From Knoellia locipacati (GTDB taxonomy: Bacteria > Actinomycetota > Actinomycetes > Actinomycetales > Dermatophilaceae), in assembly GCF_007992835.1 (NCBI RefSeq), contig NZ_BKBA01000008.1, positions 434,001 to 498,000 on the forward strand: a stretch of 64,000 bases of DNA, read 5' to 3'. The translations under genes and the position numbers were made by a program. The notes under the pieces were generated by a model. It did no database searches, had not been told where the DNA came from, and was given only the letters and a program-made list of their open reading frames with translations. The stretch's first letter is position 1. Each line of letters opens with the position of its first letter. Below are positions 34,110 through 43,526 of this stretch, piece after piece.

Positions 34110-34487
34110 ATGGCACGTCTCCAAGGAGTCGACCTCCCGCGCGAGAAGCGCGTCGAGATCGCACTGACCTACATCTTCGGTGTGGGCCGCTCCAGCTCGC
34201 AGAAGGCTCTCGCCGCCACCGGCGTCGACGCCAACACCCGCGTCAAGGACCTGACCGACGCCGACCTCGTCGCCCTGCGCGACTGGATCGACGAGAACCT
34301 CAAGGTCGAGGGTGACCTCCGCCGTGAGGTCCAGGCCGACATCCGCCGCAAGGTCGAGATCGGCTCGTACGAGGGTCGTCGTCACCGCTCGGGCCTGCCC
34401 GTTCGCGGTCAGCGGACCAAGACCAACGCGCGCACCCGCAAGGGTCCGAAGCGCACCGTCGCCGGCAAGAAGAAGGTTGGTAAGTAA
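34110..34487 (+). CDS. rpsM: 30S ribosomal protein S13
   Basis: A 125-residue S13 that contacts the A- and P-site tRNAs and the 50S subunit. It begins [20 protein letters not shown] and ends with the basic tail [18 protein letters not shown]. The block [20 protein letters not shown] is diagnostic. Its TAA overlaps the ATG of rpsK. Confidence 0.98.
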   Translation: MARLQGVDLPREKRVEIALTYIFGVGRSSSQKALAATGVDANTRVKDLTDADLVALRDWIDENLKVEGDLRREVQADIRRKVEIGSYEGRRHRSGLPVRGQRTKTNARTRKGPKRTVAGKKKVGK

Positions 34488-34891
34488 TGCCTCCCAAGGG
34501 CCGTTTGACCGGCGCCAAGAAGGTGCGCCGCAAGGAGAAGAAGAACATCGCCGTGGGCCAGGCCCACATCAAGTCGACGTTCAACAACACGATCATCTCG
34601 ATCACCGACCCCACCGGTGCCGTCATCAGCTGGGCCTCGGCCGGCCAGGTCGGCTTCAAGGGCTCGCGCAAGTCCACCCCGTTCGCCGCGCAGACCGCCG
34701 CTGAGGCTGCTGCCCGTCGCGCCATGGACCACGGCATGCGCAAGGTCGACGTCTTCGTCAAGGGTCCCGGCTCCGGCCGCGAGACCGCGATCCGCTCGCT
34801 GACCGCTGCCGGTCTCGAGGTCGGTTCGATCCAGGACGTCACGCCCTCGCCGCACAACGGTGTCCGCCCGCCCAAGCGCCGCCGCGTCTGA
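34487..34891 (+). CDS. rpsK: 30S ribosomal protein S11
   Basis: A 134-residue S11. The conserved segments are [20 protein letters not shown] and [20 protein letters not shown], with [17 protein letters not shown] at the end. It lies on the 30S platform beside the mRNA exit. Coupled to rpsM. Confidence 0.98.
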   Translation: MPPKGRLTGAKKVRRKEKKNIAVGQAHIKSTFNNTIISITDPTGAVISWASAGQVGFKGSRKSTPFAAQTAAEAAARRAMDHGMRKVDVFVKGPGSGRETAIRSLTAAGLEVGSIQDVTPSPHNGVRPPKRRRV

Positions 34892-34923
34892 GCGCCTGAG
34901 AAGACGGAAAAGAGAACTAGAAC

Positions 34924-35532
34924 ATGGCTCGTTACACCGGCCCCATCACCAAGAAGTCGCGTCGCCTCAAGGTCGACCTCGTCGGCGGCGACAAGAACTT
35001 CGACCTGCGTCCCTTCCCGCCCGGCCAGCACGGCCGTCGCCGGATGCAGGAGAAGGAGTACCTCACCCAGCTGCAGGAGAAGCAGAAGGCCCGCTTCACC
35101 TACGGCGTCATGGAGAAGCAGTTCCGCCGCTACTACAAGGAAGCGGCGAACCGCCCCGGCAAGACCGGTGAGAACATCCTGACGATCCTCGAGTCGCGAC
35201 TCGACAACGTCATCTACCGCGCGGGCCTCGCCCGCACCCGTCGTGCGGCGCGTCAGCTCGTCACGCACGGCCACTTCGAGGTCAACGGCAAGCGCGTCGA
35301 CGTCCCGTCCTACCGCGTCGAGCAGTACGACATCATCACCGTGCGCAAGCAGTCGACGGAGAAGCTGCCGATCCAGCTCGCTCGCGAGACCTTCGGTGAC
35401 CGCCCGACCCCGGCCTGGATCCAGGTCGTCCCGGGCTCGCTGCAGATCCTGATCCACTCGCTCCCCGTGCGGGCGCAGATCGACTCGATCCTCACCGAGC
35501 AGCTCATCGTCGAGTTCTACTCGAAGAACTGA
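34924..35532 (+). CDS. rpsD: 30S ribosomal protein S4 (zinc-free form)
   Basis: A 202-residue S4. The N-terminal CxxC-type zinc site seen in some S4 proteins is absent (MARYTGPITKKSRRLKVDLV), so this is the C-minus form. The S4 RNA-binding domain is clear (ESRLDNVIYRAGLARTRRAA). In E. coli S4 represses the alpha operon. It is followed by a long inverted repeat and then rpoA. Confidence 0.98.
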   Translation: MARYTGPITKKSRRLKVDLVGGDKNFDLRPFPPGQHGRRRMQEKEYLTQLQEKQKARFTYGVMEKQFRRYYKEAANRPGKTGENILTILESRLDNVIYRAGLARTRRAARQLVTHGHFEVNGKRVDVPSYRVEQYDIITVRKQSTEKLPIQLARETFGDRPTPAWIQVVPGSLQILIHSLPVRAQIDSILTEQLIVEFYSKN

Positions 35533-35544
35533 GCACCACCGACG

Positions 35545-35596
35545 TATTGCCCGTGCGGGACGACGAGCGTCAGCGAGTTGTCCCACACGGGCAATA
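35545..35596 (+). terminator. Hairpin between rpsD and rpoA
   Basis: Arms 35545-35561 and 35580-35596 pair over 17 bases with one mismatch around an 18-nt loop, 13 bases after the rpsD stop. It probably lowers or ends transcription before rpoA. The next stretch has a possible -10 (TATAGC, 35709-35714) but no good -35. Confidence 0.65.
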
Positions 35597-35740
35597 GGTC
35601 GGAGCCGGACGCACGAAGGTGCGCACCCGGCATACCGCATGCGTGTCCCGGTCACAGACAGAGGTGGCCCGGGCGGCCGGGTCCACCCGGCAGTTTCACG
35701 AGGCGTCATATAGCGGTCGCCCGTGGGAAGGAACATCACC

Positions 35741-36781
35741 GTGCTCATCGCACAGCGTCCACTCCTCTCCGAGGACGTCATCTCCGAGAACCGGAGCCGG
35801 TTCGTCATCGAGCCCCTGGAGCCCGGCTTCGGCTACACGCTCGGCAACAGCCTGCGTCGCACCCTGCTCTCGAGCATCCCGGGTGCCGCGGTCACGAGCA
35901 TCCGCATCGACGGCGTGCTCCACGAGTTCTCCACGATCCCCGGGGTCAAGGAAGACGTCACCGAGATCATCCTCAACATCAAGGGCCTCGTCGTCTCCTC
36001 GGAGCACGACGAGCCGGTCGTCATGTACCTGCGCAAGCAGGGTGCGGGCGCCGTCACCGCCGCGGACATCGCGCCCCCGGCCGGTGTCGAGGTCATCAAC
36101 CCCGACCTGCACATCGCGACGCTCAACGACAAGGGCAGCATCGAGATGGAGCTGACCGTCGAGCGCGGCCGCGGCTACGTCTCCGCCGCCCAGAACAAGT
36201 CCGGTGACCAGGAGATCGGCCGCATCCCGGTCGACTCCATCTACAGCCCGGTCCTCAACGTCACCTACAAGGTCGAGCTGACCCGAGTCGAGCAGCGCAC
36301 CGACTTCAACAGCCTCGTCCTCGACGTCGAGACCAAGCAGGCCGTCTCCCCGCGTGACGCGCTCGCCTCCGCCGGCAAGACCCTCGTCGAGCTCTTCGGC
36401 CTCGCCCGTGAGCTCAACGTCGAGGCCGAGGGCATCGACATGGGCCCGTCGCCGACGGACGCCGCGCTCGCCGCGGACCTCGCCCTGCCGATCGAGGACC
36501 TCGACCTCACGGTCCGTTCCTACAACTGCCTCAAGCGCGAGGGCATCCACACCGTGGGTGAGCTCGTCGGTCGCAGCGAGGCGGACCTGCTCGACATCCG
36601 CAACTTCGGTCAGAAGTCCATCGACGAGGTCAAGGCCAAGCTCCACGGCATGGGCCTGGCGCTCAAGGACAGCCCCGCCGGCTTCGACCCGAGCCAGATC
36701 GCTTCCTACGACGACGAGTTCAGCTTCTCCGACGCCGACGACGCCGAGGACGCGTCGTTCGCCGAGGACGAGCAGCTCTGA
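35741..36781 (+). CDS. rpoA: RNA polymerase alpha subunit
   Basis: A 346-residue subunit. The assembly domain has [25 protein letters not shown] near the start. The C-terminal domain after about residue 255 has the helix-hairpin-helix block [20 protein letters not shown] and [17 protein letters not shown]. The GTG at 35741 ([16 protein letters not shown]) gives the usual actinobacterial N-terminus and follows GGAAGGAAC; an upstream GTG at 35723 is rejected. rplQ follows after 27 bases. Confidence 0.98.
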   Translation: MLIAQRPLLSEDVISENRSRFVIEPLEPGFGYTLGNSLRRTLLSSIPGAAVTSIRIDGVLHEFSTIPGVKEDVTEIILNIKGLVVSSEHDEPVVMYLRKQGAGAVTAADIAPPAGVEVINPDLHIATLNDKGSIEMELTVERGRGYVSAAQNKSGDQEIGRIPVDSIYSPVLNVTYKVELTRVEQRTDFNSLVLDVETKQAVSPRDALASAGKTLVELFGLARELNVEAEGIDMGPSPTDAALAADLALPIEDLDLTVRSYNCLKREGIHTVGELVGRSEADLLDIRNFGQKSIDEVKAKLHGMGLALKDSPAGFDPSQIASYDDEFSFSDADDAEDASFAEDEQL

Positions 36782-36808
36782 CGCTGACCCACATCAAGGA
36801 GTAATGAC

Positions 36809-37516
36809 ATGCCTACCCCCACCAAGGGTCCCCGTCTCGGAGGCGGCCCGGCTCACGAGCGGCTCATCCTGGCCAACCTCGTGACCTCGCTGTTCGAGCA
36901 CGACTCGATCACGACGACGGAGTCCAAGGCCAAGCGCCTTCGCCCCCTCGCCGAGCGCCTCATCACGTTCGCCAAGCGCGGCGACCTGCACGCCCGTCGC
37001 CGGGTCATGACGGTCGTCCGTGACAAGGGCGTCGTGCACCGCCTCTTCGTCGAGGTCGCCCCCGACATGGCCGAGCGCCAGGGTGGCTACACCCGCATCA
37101 CGAAGATCGGCGCCCGCAAGGGCGACAACGCCCCCATGGCGGTCATCGAGCTCGTCCGCGAGCCCGTCGCCAAGAAGGCCACCGTCAAGGAGGCCGAGGG
37201 CGCGACCAAGCGCGCCGTCAAGGAGTCCAAGGCCGCTGAGGCCGAGACCTCGGAGGCTCCGGCCGCCGAGGCGACCGAGGCTGCTGCCGTGGTCGAGCTC
37301 CCCAAGGGCGCTGTCGCCGCGAACGAGGACGGCTCCGCTCCCGAGGGCTACTCGGTCAAGGGCAACGCCGACTCCGGCAAGTACCACGTCGAGGGTTCGC
37401 AGTGGTACGACCAGACCGAGGCCGAGTTCTGGTTCGCCTCGGCCGACGACGCCAAGGCTGCCGGCTTCGAGCCGGCCGGTGGCGAGGCCAAGCAGGCCGA
37501 GGGCGACGACGCCTGA
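36809..37516 (+). CDS. rplQ: 50S ribosomal protein L17 with a long C-terminal extension
   Basis: A 235-residue L17, about twice the usual size. Residues 1-118 are L17 ([40 protein letters not shown]). A charged alanine-glutamate linker fills about 119-163. Residues 165-227 form a compact domain with [11 protein letters not shown] and [13 protein letters not shown], a near copy of the C-terminus of L4 (40 of 54 identical). L17 and L4 are both close to the exit tunnel, so the domains may act at the same place. It is the last gene of the alpha operon. Confidence 0.97.
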   Translation: MPTPTKGPRLGGGPAHERLILANLVTSLFEHDSITTTESKAKRLRPLAERLITFAKRGDLHARRRVMTVVRDKGVVHRLFVEVAPDMAERQGGYTRITKIGARKGDNAPMAVIELVREPVAKKATVKEAEGATKRAVKESKAAEAETSEAPAAEATEAAAVVELPKGAVAANEDGSAPEGYSVKGNADSGKYHVEGSQWYDQTEAEFWFASADDAKAAGFEPAGGEAKQAEGDDA

Positions 37517-37527
37517 CCTGCTGCACC

Positions 37528-37588
37528 ACGGCATACGCACAGGGCCGGTCACTTCCCGCGGGGGGTGACCGGCCCTGTCGTATGCCGT
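37528..37588 (+). terminator. Terminator after rplQ
   Basis: A stem of about 24 bp (37528-37552 / 37565-37588) with a one-base bulge around a 12-nt loop, 12 bases after the stop. Both outer ends are GTATGCCGT motifs facing each other. Confidence 0.85.
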
Positions 37589-37650
37589 CCGCCGCGGGGC
37601 CGTGGGCTGCCGGTTCGTCGGTTGGGGCCATGGCTCCGTAGGCTGGCGGC

Positions 37651-38364
37651 ATGGACTGGAACGCCTACGACGCTGCCCTTTTCGACCTCGACGGGGTACT
37701 GACGCCGACGGCGGAGGTGCACATGCGGGCCTGGGACGAGATGTTCAACGCCTACCTGTCGTCCAAGGGCGTCTCGCAGCCCTACACCGACCAGGACTAC
37801 TTCGACCACGTCGACGGTCGGCCGCGCTACGACGGCGTGCGCGCGTTCCTCACGTCGCGCGGCATCGACCTGCCCGAGGGGGACCCGTCGGACGGCCCCG
37901 AGGCCGAGACGGTGAGTGGGCTGGGCAACCGCAAGAACGACGCGTTCAACGCGGTCCTCGCGCGTGACGGCGTGGAGGCGTATGCCGGCTCGCTGCGGCT
38001 GCTCGACGCCCTCGCCGAGCGCGGCACGAAGATGGCCGTGGTCTCGTCGTCCAAGAACGCACCTGCGGTGCTCGAGGCAGCCGGGATCGCCGACCGCTTC
38101 CCCGTGGTCGTCTCGGGCGCTGTCGCGGCCGAGCTCGGGCTCGCCGGCAAGCCATCGCCCGCGACATTCCTGCACGCGGCCGAGCAGCTCGGCGTCGACA
38201 AGGACCGGGCGGTCGTCCTCGAGGACGCCACCTCGGGTGTCAAGGCCGGGCGCGACGGGGAGTTCGGTCTCGTCGTCGGCGTGGACCGTGGCGCCGGTGC
38301 CGAGGGCCTCACCGACGCCGGTGCGGACGTCGTCGTGACCGACCTCGAGGAGCTCCTTCCGTGA
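37651..38364 (+). CDS. HAD hydrolase, beta-phosphoglucomutase type
   Basis: A 237-residue HAD-superfamily protein. Motif I is FDLDGVLTP with D12 and D14, motif II VVSSSKNA, motif III GKPSP and motif IV EDATSG. The cap-domain pattern and the next gene, a GH65 phosphorylase that would release beta-glucose-1-phosphate, point to beta-phosphoglucomutase. A plain sugar-phosphate phosphatase is also possible. Its stop overlaps the GTG of the GH65 gene, so the two are coupled. Confidence 0.88.
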   Translation: MDWNAYDAALFDLDGVLTPTAEVHMRAWDEMFNAYLSSKGVSQPYTDQDYFDHVDGRPRYDGVRAFLTSRGIDLPEGDPSDGPEAETVSGLGNRKNDAFNAVLARDGVEAYAGSLRLLDALAERGTKMAVVSSSKNAPAVLEAAGIADRFPVVVSGAVAAELGLAGKPSPATFLHAAEQLGVDKDRAVVLEDATSGVKAGRDGEFGLVVGVDRGAGAEGLTDAGADVVVTDLEELLP

Positions 38365-40916
38365 GGCTCGACTTCGACGGCTCGGACCCGCTCGACCGCG
38401 AGCGCTTCCCGGTGGACGAGTGGCGGCTCGTCGAGGCCTTCCCGAGCGATGACGACCTCGGTCTCACCGAGACCCTCTTCGCGATCGGCAACGGCTACCT
38501 CGGCATGCGGGGCAACCCGCCCGAGGGCCGTCCCTCGGCGACGCACGGGACGTTCGTCAACGGCTTCCACGAGACGTGGGACATCCACCACGCCGAGCAG
38601 GCCTACGGGTTCGCCCACACCGGGCAGACGATCGTCAACGTGCCCGACAGCAAGGTCATGAAGCTCTACGTCGACGACGAGCCGCTGCTCCTGTCGACGG
38701 CCGACCTCATGGAGTACGAGCGCTCGGTCGACTTCCGCGACGGGATGCTCCGTCGGCACCTCATCTGGCGCACCCCGTCGGGCAAGATCGTCCAGGTCGA
38801 CACGACCTGCATGATCTCGTTCACGGAGCGGCACCTCGCCATCATGACGATCAAGGTGACGATGCTCGGTGGCAGCGCCCCGGTCGTCATCTCGAGCCAG
38901 GTCCTCAACCGCCAGGACGGCGCGGACGAGTACCAGGACCGCGAGGCGATGGCCAAGAAGGAGGGCTGGGACCCGCGCAAGGCCGGCTCGTTCAGCTCGC
39001 GCGTCCTCGAGCCGCAGGGCCACTGGCACAGCGATCGGCGGATGATCCTGGGCTACAAGTGCGCCCGGTCGGGCATGACGCTGGCCGTCGGCGCCGACCA
39101 CACCATCGAGACCGACAACGTCGTCGAGGAGCTCATCGACACGCAGCCCGACCTCGGCAAGAAGGTCTACCGGGTCGATGCCACCGAGGGCGAGACGATC
39201 ACGATCACCAAGGCCGTGGCCTACCACTCGTCCCGTGGCGTGCCCGCGCGCGAGCTCTTCGACCGGTGCCGCCGCACCCTCGACCGTGTCCGCCGTGACG
39301 GCATCGCGCGCGAGCTCGACCAGCAGCGCGACTGGGTGCAGAAGTACTGGGACAACGCCGACGTCGAGGTCGAGGGCCACCCCGAGGTCCAGCAGGCCGT
39401 GCGGTGGAACCTCTTCCAGATCGCGCAGGCCTCGGCCCGGGCCGACCAGCTCGGTGTCGCGGCCAAGGGTGTGAGCGGCAGCGGCTACGAGGGCCACTAC
39501 TTCTGGGACACCGAGATCTACGTCGTCCCGTTCCTGGCCTACACGTTCCCGACGGCTGCCAAGAACCTCCTGCGGTTCCGGGTCAACCTGCTTGACCACG
39601 CCCGGGCCCGTGCCCGCGAGCTCGCCCAGCGCGGTGCCCTCTTCCCGTGGCGCACGATCAACGGGCTCGAGGCCTCGGCCTACTACGCGGCCGGCACCGC
39701 GCAGTACCACATCGACGCCGACGTGGCGTATGCCGTGGCGCGCTACACCGACGCCACCGGTGACGAGGACTTCCTGCGCCGCGACGGTGCGGAGATCCTC
39801 GTCGAGACGGCCCGCATGTGGGCCGACCTCGGGTTCTGGCGCGTCGACGGTGGGCGCACGTTCCACATCCACGGGGTCACCGGACCCGACGAGTACACGA
39901 CGGTCGTCAACAACAACCTCTTCACCAACGTCATGGCCCGCTTCAACCTCGAGCGGGCGGCCGCGGCGGTGCGCGAGATCCGCGAGGGTGACCCGACGGC
40001 ATACGCGCGGCTGCGGTCCCGGCTCAACCTCCAGGACGAGGAGGTCCAGGAGTGGGAGGAGTGCGCCGCGCACATGGCGGTGCCGTTCGACGAGGGCCTG
40101 GGCATCCACCCGCAGGACGAGAACTTCCTCGACCGCGAGCTGTGGGACCTCTCGCGCACTCCCGCGGACAAGCGGCCGCTGCTGCTCAACTACCACCCGC
40201 TCGTCATCTACCGCTTCCAGGTGCTCAAGCAGGCCGACGTCGTGCTCGCCCTGCTGCTCCAGGGCGACCGGTTCTCGCTCGACGAGAAGCGGCGCAACTT
40301 CGAGTACTACGACCCGATCACGACGGGTGACTCCTCGCTCAGCGCGGTGGTGCAGTCGATCATCGCGGCCGAGGTCGGGCACCACAAGCTCGCGATGCAC
40401 TACTTCCTGTCGGGGCTCTACGTCGACCTCGCCGACCTCCACGGCAACACCGCCGACGGGGTGCACATCGCCTCGGCCGGCGGGGTGTGGAACGCGCTCG
40501 TCTACGGGTTCGCCGGCATGCGCGACCACGGCAAGGGCCTCACCTTCGACCCGCGGCTGCCGGACACCTGGCCGCGCCTGTCGTTCCCGCTGCGGGTGCA
40601 CGGGACGCGGCTGCGCATCGTGCTCGAGCAGGACGCCATCACCTTCACGGTGGTCGAGGGCGACCCGACCACGGTGAGCGTGCGCGGCGAGAGCCACGTC
40701 GTCGGCGGCGACGGGCCCGTGCGGGTCGAGCTCGACGGGCAGGGGCCGCGGCTCACGCACCTCGTGCCGCGCCAGCCGGCGCCGGTCGTGCGTGCCGACG
40801 GCACGGTCATCACCGCCGGCGTGCCCACCGACCCCGAGACGCTCGCCCAGGAGGCCGCCCTGCAGGCGGTCTCGGCGGCTCAGTCGAGCGCGACCGTCCC
40901 TCCGGCGCGCCAGTAG
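38361..40916 (+). CDS. Glycoside hydrolase family 65 phosphorylase (maltose/trehalose/kojibiose type)
   Basis: An 851-residue cytoplasmic GH65 enzyme. The catalytic barrel has GYEGHYFWDTEIYVVPFLAY, and the general acid is E511 in GVTGPDEYTTVVNNN. GH65 phosphorylases split disaccharides with phosphate to glucose and beta-glucose-1-phosphate, which the coupled HAD protein would turn into glucose-6-phosphate. Which disaccharide is used cannot be told. The GTG start overlaps the HAD stop. The 3' end overlaps the convergent DUF2087 gene by 37 bases. Confidence 0.93.
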   Translation: MRLDFDGSDPLDRERFPVDEWRLVEAFPSDDDLGLTETLFAIGNGYLGMRGNPPEGRPSATHGTFVNGFHETWDIHHAEQAYGFAHTGQTIVNVPDSKVMKLYVDDEPLLLSTADLMEYERSVDFRDGMLRRHLIWRTPSGKIVQVDTTCMISFTERHLAIMTIKVTMLGGSAPVVISSQVLNRQDGADEYQDREAMAKKEGWDPRKAGSFSSRVLEPQGHWHSDRRMILGYKCARSGMTLAVGADHTIETDNVVEELIDTQPDLGKKVYRVDATEGETITITKAVAYHSSRGVPARELFDRCRRTLDRVRRDGIARELDQQRDWVQKYWDNADVEVEGHPEVQQAVRWNLFQIAQASARADQLGVAAKGVSGSGYEGHYFWDTEIYVVPFLAYTFPTAAKNLLRFRVNLLDHARARARELAQRGALFPWRTINGLEASAYYAAGTAQYHIDADVAYAVARYTDATGDEDFLRRDGAEILVETARMWADLGFWRVDGGRTFHIHGVTGPDEYTTVVNNNLFTNVMARFNLERAAAAVREIREGDPTAYARLRSRLNLQDEEVQEWEECAAHMAVPFDEGLGIHPQDENFLDRELWDLSRTPADKRPLLLNYHPLVIYRFQVLKQADVVLALLLQGDRFSLDEKRRNFEYYDPITTGDSSLSAVVQSIIAAEVGHHKLAMHYFLSGLYVDLADLHGNTADGVHIASAGGVWNALVYGFAGMRDHGKGLTFDPRLPDTWPRLSFPLRVHGTRLRIVLEQDAITFTVVEGDPTTVSVRGESHVVGGDGPVRVELDGQGPRLTHLVPRQPAPVVRADGTVITAGVPTDPETLAQEAALQAVSAAQSSATVPPARQ

Positions 40917-41182
40917 GTCCCGTCGCGCCGGTCGAGGAAGCCTTCCTCGACGAGGTAGCGCCGCAACGCCGCGTGGTCGGGGTGGCGGCGCTGCAGGATC
41001 TCGTTGACGGAGGCCTCGGGATAGATCTCACCCAGGGCGAAGTCCTGGGCGAGGAGGTCGAGCACGACGAGCCGCTTGGCGATCCGCGTCGGGATCGAGG
41101 AGAGCCGACCGTCGGCGCCCACGAAGGCGCGCAGCACGACGTCGCGCTGCTTGAGGGCGTCGGTGAGGGCGGGGCGGTCCAT
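40880..41182 (-). CDS. DUF2087 domain protein
   Basis: A 100-residue protein resembling DUF2087, a small winged-helix-like domain. The core is RIAKRLVVLDLLAQDFALGE, then YPEASVNEILQRRHPDHAAL and YLVEEGFLDRRDGTYW. DUF2087 is often fused to or found beside regulators; no function is assigned. Its last 37 bases overlap the end of the GH65 gene on the other strand. The MFS gene lies 10 bases upstream in the same direction and may be co-transcribed. Confidence 0.8.
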   Translation of the reverse strand: MDRPALTDALKQRDVVLRAFVGADGRLSSIPTRIAKRLVVLDLLAQDFALGEIYPEASVNEILQRRHPDHAALRRYLVEEGFLDRRDGTYWRAGGTVALD

Positions 41183-41192
41183 GCCGTCGAGC

Positions 41193-42440
41193 CTACGAAC
41201 CGGGTGCGTCGGACGCGAGCGACTTCTCGTGCGGGGTGGCCGTCCGCCGCGCCGGGCCGGCGAAGTGGCGGGCGAGCGGGACGAGCGCCAGGACGAGGAC
41301 GAGCGGCACGGCATACCCGATCCGCAGGTTGCCCGCGCCGATTGCTCCGGTGAGCACGGCACCGAGCAGCGCGCCGAGGTAGTTGAACTGGTTGAAGCGC
41401 GCGATGGTGGCGTCGACCCTCGCCCGTCGGGCTGCGTCGTCGCCGGTGCCGGGGTCGGTCGCGTCGCTCGCGATCCGGGCGGCGGCCGAGAACGCGAGGG
41501 GTGCGATGACCGCGACGCCGAGGCCGACGACGAAGAACCCGAGGATGGCGACCTGCCACGTCGAGCTCGGTGCGAACACGACGACGAGGAGCCCGGTGAA
41601 GGCGAGCACGGCGCCGACGCGCACGACCGCGGTCGGGCCGAAGCGGGCGGTGAGGCCGTCGCCGAGGAGCCGGGCCAGCAGGGTCGCCGCGAGGTAGGGG
41701 AGCGTGGCGAGCGCGAACATCGCGCTGCTCGTCGGTGGGTCGTCGAAAACGGTGTCGCTGCTGAGGTAGGTCGGACCCCACGCCGTGGCAGCGGTGTCGA
41801 CCATGTAGAAGAGCACCAGCGCCACGCCGACGAGGGCGATCCGGCGCCACGGCAGCCCGAGCTCCTGCACCGAGGGCGGGGTGGTGCTGCTGGGGACGTC
41901 GCGCCGCAGGAGGGGCGTGGCGAGCACGGCGAGAGGGGCCAGCACGAGCAGCCAGGCCATGACGGGGAACGACACCGGGACGAACGCCAGACCCGTGGCC
42001 AGTAGGCCGCCGGCGGTCCAGGCGGCATGGAACGACGGCAGCACGGGGCGCCCGAGCCGGTGCTCGAGGGTGACGGCCTGCATGTTGCTCGCGGCGTCGT
42101 TGGCGCCCAGGCCCAGGCCGTAGCAGGCCACGCCCGCGACGAACGCCGCGAACGTGCCCTCGCCGCGGACGCCCACACCGATGACGACGAAGCCGAGGGC
42201 GATGAGCACCAGGGCGAGGCGGAGGGTGCTGGCGCTGTCCGTGCGGGCGGCGAGGCGCTCGGCGACGACCGAGCCGACGCCGGCGAGCAGCACGAGCATG
42301 AGCATGAGCCCTGAGAGCGCGAGCTCGGACAGCGCGAAGAGGTCGCGCACGACCGGCAGTCTCAGTGTGAGCGAGATGAAGAGCAGCCCCTGGACGAAGA
42401 AGGCTGCGCTGATCGCGGCTCGGGAGGGGCGCAGGTCCAC
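41193..42440 (-). CDS. Major facilitator superfamily transporter
   Basis: About 415 residues with twelve predicted membrane helices (AAISAAFFVQGLLFISLTLR first). The sequence resembles sugar or drug exporters of the FucP/YfkF kind, but the substrate is unknown. The GTG at 42440 is chosen because it starts just before helix 1; a longer frame to 42494 adds a basic, unlikely N-terminus. It has no strong ribosome-binding site, so the start is uncertain. It is divergent from truA. Confidence 0.82.
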   Translation of the reverse strand: MDLRPSRAAISAAFFVQGLLFISLTLRLPVVRDLFALSELALSGLMLMLVLLAGVGSVVAERLAARTDSASTLRLALVLIALGFVVIGVGVRGEGTFAAFVAGVACYGLGLGANDAASNMQAVTLEHRLGRPVLPSFHAAWTAGGLLATGLAFVPVSFPVMAWLLVLAPLAVLATPLLRRDVPSSTTPPSVQELGLPWRRIALVGVALVLFYMVDTAATAWGPTYLSSDTVFDDPPTSSAMFALATLPYLAATLLARLLGDGLTARFGPTAVVRVGAVLAFTGLLVVVFAPSSTWQVAILGFFVVGLGVAVIAPLAFSAAARIASDATDPGTGDDAARRARVDATIARFNQFNYLGALLGAVLTGAIGAGNLRIGYAVPLVLVLALVPLARHFAGPARRTATPHEKSLASDAPGS

Positions 42441-42643
42441 CCGTGCAGCGTGCCACGCGTGGCGGGTGCGGGGGCGGTTTCCGCCGGGGCGCAACGAAGG
42501 TGCTCGGTGCAGGAGTGTCTGTGCTTCGCCCCGTGAGCCAAGGGCACCTCGAGAGCCTCACCCTGCGGTGCGGTCGCCAGGCGCCCGGCACCGAGCACCC
42601 GGGCCGGCGGGACGGCCCCTCCGGCTGGCTAGGCTGCGGAGCC

Positions 42644-43489
42644 ATGACGTTGTTGCGGGTGCGGATCGACCTGGCCTACGACGGCACCGGCTTCTCGGGC
42701 TGGGCCGCGCAGCCGGGTCGTCGCACGGTCGAGGGAGAGCTGTCGGCCGCCCTGACGACGTTGCTCCGGTCGCCGGAACCGGTGCGGCTCACCGTGGCCG
42801 GGCGCACGGATGCCGGGGTCCACGCGCGCGGCCAGGTGGCCCACGCGGACGTCGACGCCACGGCATACGCCGCGGTGCCGGGCCGGTCCACCCGCTCACC
42901 GGAGGACGCGGCGCGCACCCGGCTGGCCGGCATCCTCCCTGCCGACATCGTCGTGCGGGAGGTGTCCCGCGCACCCGAGGGCTTCGACGCACGGTTCTCG
43001 GCGACGCAGCGGCGCTACCTCTACCGGATCTGTGACCGCATCGGCGGCCTCGACCCGCTGCGGCGGCACGACACCGTCGTCGTCAAGGACGAGCTCGACG
43101 TCGCCGCGATGGGCGAGGCCGCGACCCGGCTCGTGGGGCTCAACGACTTCGCGGCGTTCTGCAAGAAGCGCGAGGGTGCGACGACCGTCCGGACGCTGCT
43201 CGACTACTCGTGGAGCCGTGCGGCGGACGGGACCGTCGAGGGCTCCGTCGTCGCGGATGCGTTCTGCCACAGCATGGTTCGTGCGCTCGTCGGCTCCGTC
43301 GTGCCCGTGGGGCTGGGCCGGGCGCCGGTCGGCTTCCCGCTCGACGTCCTCACCGCGAGGGCGCGCGACCCGCGCGTCACGGTCATGCCCGCCCACGGCC
43401 TCTCGCTCGAGGAGGTCACCTACCCGGCCGACGCGGACCTCGCCGCGCGCGCCGAGGAGGCCCGGGCCACGCGTTCGCTCGACGACTGA
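42644..43489 (+). CDS. truA: tRNA pseudouridine synthase A
   Basis: A 281-residue enzyme that makes pseudouridine at positions 38-40 in tRNA anticodon arms. The catalytic aspartate is in VAGRTDAGVHARGQVAHADV. It begins MTLLRVRIDLAYDGTGFSGW. A -10-like TAGGCT at 42630-42635 lies so close that the mRNA may be nearly leaderless. In related genomes it follows rplQ directly; here about 5 kb of sugar genes intervene. Confidence 0.96.
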   Translation: MTLLRVRIDLAYDGTGFSGWAAQPGRRTVEGELSAALTTLLRSPEPVRLTVAGRTDAGVHARGQVAHADVDATAYAAVPGRSTRSPEDAARTRLAGILPADIVVREVSRAPEGFDARFSATQRRYLYRICDRIGGLDPLRRHDTVVVKDELDVAAMGEAATRLVGLNDFAAFCKKREGATTVRTLLDYSWSRAADGTVEGSVVADAFCHSMVRALVGSVVPVGLGRAPVGFPLDVLTARARDPRVTVMPAHGLSLEEVTYPADADLAARAEEARATRSLDD

Positions 43490-43526
43490 CGGGCCGTCAG
43501 CGCGCGCGATGCCTCACCGGCGGGCC

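Noticed and set aside
37827-40760. 977-codon antisense frame over the HAD and GH65 genes
   Set aside because: Composition is arginine, valine and aspartate rich with no motifs; the sense strand encodes clear enzymes.
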